Below are positions 55,811 to 64,000 of a DNA stretch of 64,000 bases, in pieces. The position numbers were made by a program, and so were the translations under genes. Under the pieces are notes generated by a model. That model was not told where the DNA came from and did no database searches. It saw only the letters and a list, made by a program, of their open reading frames with translations. Source of the stretch: Psococerastis gibbosa (lineage: Eukaryota; Arthropoda; Insecta; Psocodea; Psocidae); contig OZ020485.1 of the NCBI GenBank assembly GCA_963971405.1, positions 41,785,469-41,849,468 on the forward strand, read 5' to 3'. Each line of letters opens with the position of its first letter. Positions within the stretch are counted from its first letter, which is position 1.

Positions 55811-55976
55811 CCTAAATTTCAAAAAAATGCTATGAAAAAATGGATTTAAATACGACATAATACTTTACACTGAAGAAAATTGCAGGGTAGTGGACCCTTT
55901 TAAGCAGCTTTTAAGCTTTTACTGTTTAGGAACTCAAAAGTCCTGAGACCATGAAGTGTTGGCTAAATGTTCATAA
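55811..55976. other. Short spacer
   Basis: Nothing recognised between the hAT element and MITE A4. Confidence 0.4.
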
Positions 55977-57076
55977 GGCCCCCATTCCACCAACCGGCTA
56001 GGGCTATTTACAAAAACGGTGACGTGGTAGCAGACATTCAAGACGTAGGTGGCGTTTCCACCGACCTCGCATTGCAGAATGCAAATGACATTGACGGAAA
56101 TTAGAATTTTTCTTTTTATAGAAATCTATTAAAATGTTTGTACTTAACATATCCCATGACGCCATTTTTTAATTTTAGTTTGTGATTTTACTGTGTGATC
56201 ATTGATCAATTTTAACTATTAAATTTTTTAAATTTTCTCAGATATCTATTTATTACTGACTCTCTGATTTTCTCCGTACCCAGCTCATACAAACTAGCTC
56301 CTGGCCTTCAACAAAGTAGGATCCATCCGATGCATTAAATCTCTTTCTTCCCTTTTCAATATTGCTTTTTGTTCTTCTGCTTCTGAATTTCAGGCCTGTG
56401 TTATTATTTTTTGCCCATAATATTTACTAGACTTTTCACTTTTTTCCATGTCCAGCAACCCCGGACAAAGTGCATTATCCTAAAAAACTACTACCCTAAC
56501 CAGCTCAAGTTCGGACACTTGAATTTTTGTATCACTTATTTTACAAAATATTTTTTTTTTCTTAAATGGCTAGGGCTATTTACAAAAACGGTGACGTGGT
56601 AGCAGACATTCAAGACTTAGGTGGCGATTCCACCGACCTCGCATTGCAGAATGCAAATGCCATTGACGGAAATTTGAATTTTTATTTTTATAGAAATCTA
56701 TTAAAATGTTTGCACTTAACATATCCCATGACGCCATTTTATAATTTTAGTTTGTTTGTGATTTTACTGTGTGATCATTGATCAATTTTAACTATTAAAT
56801 TTTTAAATTTTCTCAGATATCTATTTACTACTGACTCTCTGATTTTCTCCGTACCCAGCTCATACAAACTAGCCCATGACGCCATTTTTTAATTTTAATT
56901 TGTTTGTGATTTTACTGTGTGATCATTGATCAATTTTAACTATGGCATAGAGGAAAATAAACATTTCCGTCAATTCTGCAATGCGAGGTCGGTGGAAACC
57001 CCGCCTAAGTCTTGAATGCCTGCTACCACGTCACCGTTTTTGTAAATAGCCCTAGCCGGTCGGTGGAATGGGCGCC
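55977..57076. mobile_element. Enlarged Harbinger-like MITE, copy A4, with captured DNA
   Basis: Ends GGCCCCCATTCCACC and, reversed, GGCGCCCATTCCACCG, with TAA at 55974-55976 and 57077-57079. At 1100 bp it is about three times the usual size. The order is: left outer and inner arms with core (55977-56220); a 340-bp captured unit (56229-56567) matching 48441-48780; a second left-arm segment starting at the GGCTAGGGCTATTT block (56567-56800); a 65-bp piece of the captured unit (56805-56873); and the right core and arms. Confidence 0.85.
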
Positions 57077-57379
57077 TAAACAGTAGGCCTAACTAATAAT
57101 AATAATCAATATAAACTCTTTATTAAAAAAAAATTAAATATAGGCCTAGTTACAGTGAGATTAGGGCTTATGACTTATACCTAACTGTACATATTTATTT
57201 AGCTTAAGCTAAAGCTAATGATAATATTTGAGTATAATAAACTAGGTACATTCATATTGTATTGTATTATGAAATTAGTTATTCCACATTTTATTGCACT
57301 AGATTGCGGGGAAAATACTTAACACAGTCGTTTTTAGTGAAATGAAACCACCAATCAGGTGGGGGTAGCAGTTGGTAGC
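57077..57379. other. Non-coding interval
   Basis: Nothing recognised. Confidence 0.35.
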
Positions 57380-57498
57380 GTGCTTGCACTTTTGCGAGTA
57401 TCCCTACATACCATGCCATCGGAGACGTGTCTTAACTCAATGTGGGTACTAACCTACAGAAGTGATTGAAAAGGTCAATCGGATGCATTCATTTAAGT
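57380..57498 (-). repeat. Dispersed repeat family 3, copy 5
   Basis: Reverse-oriented, with the central AGACGTGTCTTAACTCAATG block and the family end GGATGCATTCATTTAA. Confidence 0.82.
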
Positions 57499-57589
57499 GT
57501 TAAGATGAGATAAACGTAAATTAAAGTGAGTACCTATGTACTTTTTTTTGCCTTGACCGTACCGAGTACGTTGATTATTGTGAGCCTAC

Positions 57590-57745
57590 TGCGGGCCTAT
57601 TATGGCGATTAGTATTAACTTATTGTTGGGATTTAAAATGTAAACAATACACTTCTGAATAACACTTTCCATTCTAAAATTGTCTTTTTTACATTTTTCA
57701 ATCCCAGGCTAAGATTAAAAATAATCGCCATAGTAAGCCAGCGGC
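57590..57745. mobile_element. TIR family F, copy F4
   Basis: Inverted ends GGCCTATTATGGCGATTA and, reversed, GGCTTACTATGGCGATTA around the family core (GTTGGGATTTAAAATGTAAA, AACACTTTCCATT). This is the clearest copy of the family. Non-coding. Confidence 0.75.
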
Positions 57746-58115
57746 CCTACTACGACGATTTGAGATTAACGTACATAATACCGGGGTTATTTTTTAAAAT
57801 CGCATTAATAAAGTGTCCCGCGATGGTGTGAAAATTTGCGCGGGAAATTCAAATTAATAAATTATTGGAATGCAAGAGAATTGTTGCATTGTTTTATAAT
57901 TGAAGAAAATACTAATAAACATTAAAATGTACAGGAAGAATTTTGATATATAATAAGAATTTTAATTAATATATCTACTGTTAAGGGAGAAAAAATTGAA
58001 AACTCACCAAAAATATAGCCGAGGAATTTGAATTTCCCGCACTTTTTGCACTCATTTGTTTAAAACTATTGAATTAACCCCATTAAATCCCAAATCGCCA
58101 TAATAGGGCTGCTGC
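57745..58115. mobile_element. Longer TIR element related to family F
   Basis: Inverted ends GGCCCTACTACGACGATTTG and, reversed, GCCCTATTATGGCGATTTG. Just inside are AACCCC-type blocks, and CGGGAAATTCAAATT pairs with a GAATTTCCCG segment near 58030. About 370 bp, non-coding, abutting F4. Confidence 0.65.
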
Positions 58116-59689
58116 TCGTACCTACTTGTACCTACTAATTTTTTTCTAACCTTTGGGCCCTTTATTCAGTCATTATAAAGGCCTAGATATTGTACTACTG
58201 ACCACACACCATCTCGAATTGCAGAGGAGGATTCTGTACTAATACTACTAATTATTATCTTATGCACTGTATTTTACAGTTCAAATGACACGTATGATGT
58301 ATGCCGAAGTTACGTACCTACGTGCTTGGTATTTTTAAATGTTGCTAAGCTAATTGAAAAAATCAACTTCTACAGCCGTCAATCATTAAAATTTGACGCC
58401 ATTTCCAAATTACACACTTAATTGTTGAAATTCACCCGGAAGGTTTATTTATAATGAGTGTAATTCGCAGTGACGGCCGCATCATGAAATTCAACGATAA
58501 TTCATTGTAATCCAGCTTATGTTCGTGTAGGTCAGATATTTTCATTAATTAATGGATATGGAATGTAGGTATTGGTCACCCAAAATTGAGTTGGTTTCAA
58601 TTTTTTATTTATTGGATAACGTAAGCTACACATATTTAAAGAAGATTAGGTACTTCATGGACAATATCATAGGGTATTTTTACTGTTTATTTTAATTAGT
58701 TTTGGAATAAAAAAGAAAAAAGAAGACTACCTACTGTACTTCACGCACAATATCATAGGGTATTTTTACTGTTTGGCCATTTCTCCACGAACTTAACAAT
58801 GCGTGAAGCTTTAGTCCTCCGTTAAGTTCATTAATAATTACCAACAATTAAAAATACCCCATGGCATTGTGTATTGAGTAGTCTTCTACAATCCACAAAC
58901 CAAATACTTTTAATAACTTACATAGTAAATTAAATTTAAATTTAAAACGGATTGATCAAAGGGTGACCAATATCTACATTCTGCATCCTTTGAACAGATG
59001 TATTGTATAAACAATTTTGTAATAATATAGCTAACAAGCGGAGCTTGGGGCCGCTTCGCCCCCCCGCCCCCCTTGCGCCTGCGGTGGGCGGCAGCTCGCC
59101 CCTTCGAGGCTCGCAACACTTGTGATGAGTGGCAATGGTCTTTCTAAGTGTTGAAAAGAAAGTAAAATTTTCCGTGGTGGGTTGTAGTTGTCCTCATCAA
59201 AAGTTGTTCTCTTAATAAACGTAATACTCCCTATGCCATAAAATATAAATGGAATTTTGCATGGATGATAGTAGCAACTCATGTCATGCCTATAGTATTG
59301 CACCGAAATGACGCCATAGACTATTATGGAATATAAGGGTGATGAATTAACGATCAGCAGCTTACAAAATATTTTAAATTGTAATTTTTCTAAATCATAT
59401 AATAATTTAGTTATTTAATAGTCAATATTTAAAGTACTTATAAAGTACTATATTTCAAGTATGTAATGATACAGTCTTGGAGGAATGACAACCTCACTGA
59501 ATTTCAAGCAGGTCCATTATAATGTATGCAAGATGTTAACATGAGGGTCTCCAATTTTTTAACATAAAGTCTATCCACGCTCTGTACGGGTAAGGTAATC
59601 CACAACAGGCACTATCGACTGGAAAACTTGCCCATTATATGGTCATATTACTCATTTGTACATTATTATTCTTTTACTGATAATTTATA
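58116..59689. other. Non-coding interval with direct and inverted repeats
   Basis: ACAATATCATAGGGTATTTT occurs as a direct repeat at about 58662 and 58746 and in inverted form near 58850, where AAAATACCCCATGGCATTGT is followed by an AGTAGTCTTCT block complementary to 58719. This may be a worn MITE. No gene recognised. Confidence 0.45.
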
Positions 59690-62247
59690 CAGTAGGTTGC
59701 TTATTCGATCTAAGGTTAAATATAGCCATATCACTGCCCTTATGCACATACTTGCATATATATATTTGATAGATTTAACAGAATGGCAATATTCCACATT
59801 AATATGGCAGTTAAACGTCTTGGAGAGAAATGGACAGTATGGAACACACCAAGAAGAATTATCAATTTCTATTGAAGCGTTACGTCCACCTGCATTTTTT
59901 TAGTTATGTAACGCAGTAAACCCACCATCGGCTGGCTTTCGGTGTCTATACCGCGGGTAGCCGTCATCTCCGCTTTGCGTTTCGTTAAGGAAAGCGCGAG
60001 GATATTTTTTTGTGCATTTCCCGTTCTCCATGCAAGGCGCTTTCGGATTAAAGGCACCGTATGGGCCGTGGATCATTGCTCGCGCAACAATGCTGTGTAA
60101 AATTGGATCATTATTAGTATCAGGAATTTCAGCCGAAATAATTTGGTCAATTTGATGCGGCCTAATTTTATTTTTACACCAAATTAAAATGTGAGCATGG
60201 ACCATCCCCCTTTTTTGCCGTTCAATGGAATACAACCATGCTGACAATTCACCAAAAGCACAACTTTTCTTCATTACGTCTATGATAGAAAGTAATTTTT
60301 TGTTGGAATACTCGAGCTACAGTATCGTGCCTATCGGTGGCATTTTGGCTTGGCAATAGCTCGGCAGTTATTTTTGGCCATTTACTATTGCATGTTAGAG
60401 TGATAAAAAGTTCGGGAGTACCGAAATGCTTTACGTATGACATAGCATCTTGGGCGTACTGCTGCATATTTCTAGGGCTATCTGTGAAAGTAGCGGGTAA
60501 AATGACTTGCCGGCCAATATCTGCAACATTCCCGTCATTTAAGGCAACGTGCCGTAGGTGTATATATTCGTCTACACGCAACTTTTTTTGATTTAGCCGG
60601 ATGAATAATAAACGCTCACTTTCAATTTTCGCAAACATGTCGACGACAAATTGCGAGAATAACTGCTGACACTCTAAAATGTGATTCCTCACACCGTCCC
60701 TAAAATTTCATGGATGAAACTTTTTTGCAGTAGCTATTGCAGTATTTGGCACCACCTCCAAATACTGGAAATGGTATCCGTCTTCACCATAGGTAAATAA
60801 CAAAGGATACTACAACGCATCGTACAACTTGTGGGTTTCATTGATGCGCTGTAATAAATATATAATAATAAAAATAATAATAATAAAAATAATATCTCTT
60901 CTATCTGCCTCGTGCTCTGTGCCTATAATCACAGCTACATCATCTACAACTGGCGCGTTAAAACGCCGAGCGTGTTCTTCTGCTGGACGTTGATCCGCGC
61001 ATATACGAACTTTATAATCGTCGGTGGGCATATGATCTAGTGCAGTTTGGAAAACGTCGACCAATCTGTTATGAGCATGGAGCATTCTCTGCAGGTCTAA
61101 TATAATGTCCCGTCGTGTGCCAGGTATTACTGAGCACCTGAAATCAGCCTCAACAGCCTCATCACCTAGGAAATAAATTTGGACAAAAGACGGTGCTCTG
61201 CCGGGTTGGGGAAGCAATGCACCAGCTTTATGGTAAATTTGCCCTTGAACCTTGAATGTGGGAAAGAAACCGGGTTTCTCGTGTGGCTCCAAATGAAGTC
61301 ATTTGAAATGCTGAATTGTATTTTTTAATGTTTTTTAAAAAGTGTCTCGATACTGCATTTTCAGCAGACATGTAAGCTAAAAGTTGGGGCGGAGGATCTT
61401 CCAATGGGGGGAGGGCAATTTTCCCCGCGGAACAGCATATCCCCGCTGGTTCACGACCGAATTTTTTTGCCTTACAAAACTGACAAATTACATTCATGTT
61501 ACCTATTAAGATTTTGGGGTGCGTTGAATAATCAAAAGTAGGGTCGTACGTAAACGCGGCATTTTTCAAGTCCAAAGTAAGTCGTCCGGGCCTCGAAGAA
61601 CGGCTTGGTTGCCTCCTCCCTCGAACAGCAGCTCTCGCATTTGCCATCCTAATAATAAAACATGAAAGGAATATAGCAAAGTACTACCCAAAAAAAGTTT
61701 GGTTAATTAAATCAAAACTAAAGTTAAAAGTTAGAAGTATTTCCCGCGTAAATCACTTGGATAGCGACATTTCCCGCGAGTATTATCAACCAACCAGAAC
61801 TAATGCTTGAAATGACGTCAGTGTGCGTATAACAACAACTAAGCGAAGCCTGCCTATTGCTTAATGCAACTCAGTTCTCAATGTATGCAAATGTACGCTT
61901 AAAATTAAACCCTTAAAATTAACATATTTATTGACAACATTTGTGCAGCATGTCCAGTGATTTATGTGCTTGGTTGTGGTGCAGCACCACTGGTGTTCAT
62001 CAATTTAATTTCGTCTACTTGTACGCCAGAACGACCGTGCTTAGGCTGCGGCTACTGGGCGCAAAATAGAAGTTCCTGCGCCCATGCTGAAGGTAAGGTC
62101 TAAGGCGTATGTCTGATTATGCTTGTATCTGGTATACGAAATTGTAATCTTAATATGACTTACCGTTCTCGGTGCTTATTTAGACGTAGCCTAGGCTTCT
62201 GTCTTCTGTGTTCTCAGATGCCCGAGCCGTTGAAGCATTGACCCTTA

Positions 62248-62627
62248 GGCGCCCATTCCATTGACCGGCTAGGGCTATTTCCAAAAACAGTGACGTGGTA
62301 GCAGACATTCAAGACTTAGGTTGCGATTCCACCGATCTCGCATTGCAGAATGCAAATGACATTGACGGAAATTAGAATTTTTCTTTTTATAGAAATCTAT
62401 TAAAATGTTTGTACTTAACATATCCCATGACGCCATTTTTTAATTTTAGTTTGTTTGTGATTTTACTGTATGATCATTGATCAATTTTAACTATGGCATA
62501 GAGGAAAATAAACATTTCCGTCAATTCTGCAATGCGAGGTCGATGGAAACGCCACTTAAGCCTTGAATGTCTGCTACCACGTCACCGTTTTTGTAAATAG
62601 CCCTAGCCGGTCGGTGGAATGGACGCC
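62248..62627. mobile_element. Nested Harbinger-like MITE, copy A5, inside Helitron exon 2
   Basis: Ends GGCGCCCATTCCATTGACC and, reversed, GGCGTCCATTCCACCGACC. TTA duplicated at 62245-62247 and 62628-62630. On the minus strand the flanks read through the same 23-residue repeat phase on both sides, so the insertion split a coding repeat. Outer and inner arms as in A1. 380 bp. Confidence 0.92.
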
Positions 62628-62630
62628 TTA

Positions 62631-62930
62631 GGCCTTGCAAGCGTTCTTCTCTGGTTTCAACTGTCTCCGAAGCCCGAGTCGTTGAAGCATTGACTCGTAG
62701 GTCTTGTAAACGTTCTGCTCTGTCTTCAACAGTCTCAAAAGCCCGAGCCGTTGAAGCATTGACTCTTAGGCCTTGCAAACGTTCTTCTCTGGTTTCTACA
62801 GTCTCTGAAACCCGCACCATTGAAGCATTGACTCTTAGGCTTTTCAAACGTTCTTCTCTGGTTTCTATAGTCTCCGATGCCCGAGACGTTGAAGCATACT
62901 CTCTTTTGCTTTCCAAACGTTTCTCCCTTG
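62631..62930 (-). repeat. 69-bp coding tandem repeats of Helitron exon 2
   Basis: About four units of 23 residues of the pattern RxSETVETREERLxxLRVNAS, continuing for part of a unit beyond the MITE at 62165-62247. Similar SET-x-E-x-R-x-x-R-L repeats are known near the N-terminus of Helitron and PIF1-like proteins. Confidence 0.85.
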
Positions 62931-63542
62931 CATGATTTCTGAAACCATAAAGTAATATTATGAAAAGAAAGAAAATTGTCGTTATTTTCAAAATAGACGA
63001 ATTTCGGGTCTTCCGGCCCACTCTTACAATAAGCTAAATTGCCGTAGTATTAATATGAATTTAATAGTGAATCCATAAAGTAGGTAAGTTAATAGCTAGG
63101 ATGAGTTAAATAGCCGTAGTAATATGAATTTAAGTAGGTCTTCCGACGGCAGTCCAGATACAGCGTAAATAATATTTACAGTACGTAGAATTGAGTATAG
63201 CCTATTCTCATACAATTTAGCCTAACCGCAATTGCAACTTTTGTAGTAGGCTCAATAATGGCTATTGTAAATTTCTATGTTGTCACTTGCATTGCATCAA
63301 CATTTATTTATTATTATCTTATCTATCTTATCTTATCTAGTAGCCTATTACAACCTGTCTGGTGAAATTCAGATTTTGGAAATAGTTACCTAGCACCAAG
63401 ATCGGGAGCGAGTGCTTCGTTGCGATCTTCTTCAGTTTCCCTTGCTCGGGCGGTTCCCTTCCTTTTTACATTGAAAGTAGCCCTACCCAGTGACGGTCTC
63501 TTCCTTGGTGCCATAGTTTATAATAGTTATCTATATCGGTAT

Positions 63543-64000
63543 TTTTGCTTTCCAATTTATGCGTAGTATAAGGAAAGCTTTGTGATGGTCGAAATTTTCG
63601 ATTCCGAGATTTCAACGGATTTACACGTTTTGAGGTCCCAGGAACCCCAAAAAGTGGTTTTTACGAAATGTCTGTCTGTCGCTCTGTCTGTATGTCTGTC
63701 TGTCTGTGCGTCGATTTCCGGGCAAACTACTCAGTCGATTTTGATGAAATTTGGCATGTACGTTCACAAAAATCGTACCTCGAGACAACTTTTTTTATTT
63801 TGGGCTGACTCAATTTGGGGGGGTTTTATTCTCAAAAAACTCCAAAAAAACGTATAAAAAAAATATTTCTCAAAAACGGCTCCAACGATTTCTTTTAAAT
63901 TCACATATATTGTAGTCGTTATTAATGTTAACAAAATGCATGGGGTCGCTTGCCCCTTGATAGTTTGCTTCTGGGGGTAAAAAATTAAAAATAACTCAAT
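63543..64000 (+). repeat. Dispersed repeat family D, long copy running off the window
   Basis: Begins TTTTGCTTTCCAATTTATGC and carries AGTATAAGGAAAGCTTTGTG, a (TGTC)n stretch at 63669-63711, and GATTTTGATGAAATTTGGCA. Shared with 46033-46175. A 91-residue frame across it (63582-63857) contains QTTQSILMKFGMYVH; I do not recognise a protein family and treat it as repeat-derived. Confidence 0.75.

Larger units (their letters stand above)
59690..63514 (-). pseudogene. Helitron Rep gene, spliced 5' half, disrupted
   Basis: Replication initiator of a rolling-circle Helitron. Exon 1 (63514-63390) begins MAPRKRPSLGRATF. Exon 2 (62938-62164) carries 23-residue repeats. Exon 3 (61648 downward) starts at an acceptor ending TTATTATTAG. 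Both proposed introns have GT...AG ends and join in phase, giving ...LGA-RNHAREKR and ...KHRER-MANARAAV. Exon 3 encodes FDYSTHPKILIGNM and CQFCKAKKFGREPAGICC, then VQGQIYHKAGALLPQPG, ARRFNAPVVDDVA, HFGTPELFITLTCNSKW, and the HUH motif MVHAHILIW. The Tyr-containing KYVHKGSDMA motif lies near 59745. It is dead: stops near 60808, 60709 and 59902; frameshifts near 61285, 60270 and 59755; and a (TAA)n expansion near 60860. The helicase half is missing downstream. Confidence 0.88.

Noticed and set aside
59628-59903. Plus-strand 91-residue frame
   Set aside because: It is antisense to the recognisable Helitron Tyr-motif region on the minus strand.
62690-62935. Plus-strand frame with repeated RSSLVSTVSETR
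   Set aside because: Antisense shadow of the 69-bp coding repeats of the Helitron gene.
1-64000. Host protein-coding gene, rRNA gene or an integrated virus
   Set aside because: All coding segments with recognisable motifs belong to transposable elements; no host exons, rRNA stretches or viral structural genes were seen. A spliced host gene with very short exons cannot be excluded by eye.

Overview
This window looks like AT-rich intergenic or heterochromatin-like DNA from an invertebrate animal, most likely an arthropod. That assignment is an inference from spliced transposon genes, microsatellites, tRNA-derived SINEs and the mix of element types; nothing in the sequence fixes the species. 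I found no convincing host gene, no rRNA gene and no free-standing tRNA gene. Every credible coding region belongs to a transposable element.

Three elements dominate. (1) 1324-6377 is a nearly pristine Ty3/Gypsy LTR retrotransposon with a CHCC-type Gag zinc knuckle like that of the CsRn1 clade. Its LTRs are 387 bp with one mismatch, it has a 4-bp target duplication, and gag and pol overlap in a -1 arrangement with a candidate slip site. (2) 51975-55802 is an apparently complete hAT DNA transposon with a perfect 8-bp target duplication, 15-bp terminal inverted repeats and a two-exon transposase of 848 residues (ZMYM1/DUF4371 type). (3) 59690-63514 on the minus strand is a decayed Helitron replication-initiator gene. 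Its three-exon 5' half can be reconstructed from in-frame splice sites, and exon 2 is interrupted by a MITE.

The rest is small or dead elements. LINE 3' ends lie at 8620, 11030, 14590, 16956, 36374, 38700 and 43190. Two tRNA-derived SINE families are present, one of which repeatedly occurs as head-to-head fold-backs. A set of hAT-type MITEs carry 8-bp duplications and G-runs just inside one end with C-runs just inside the other. A PIF/Harbinger-like MITE family (TTA/TAA duplications) occurs in five nested copies and two short fold-back relatives, one of them a perfect 73-bp-arm palindrome. A second TIR family begins with a motif near GGCCTATTATGGCGATT. Several dispersed repeat families remain unidentified.

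The layout records successive insertions: a Harbinger-like MITE sits inside another MITE at 41033, inside Helitron coding sequence at 62248, and one copy (55977-57076) has absorbed about 340 bp also found at 48441. The Gypsy and hAT elements are the youngest and could still be mobile. The Helitron, LINEs and most MITEs are fossils or depend on proteins made elsewhere.
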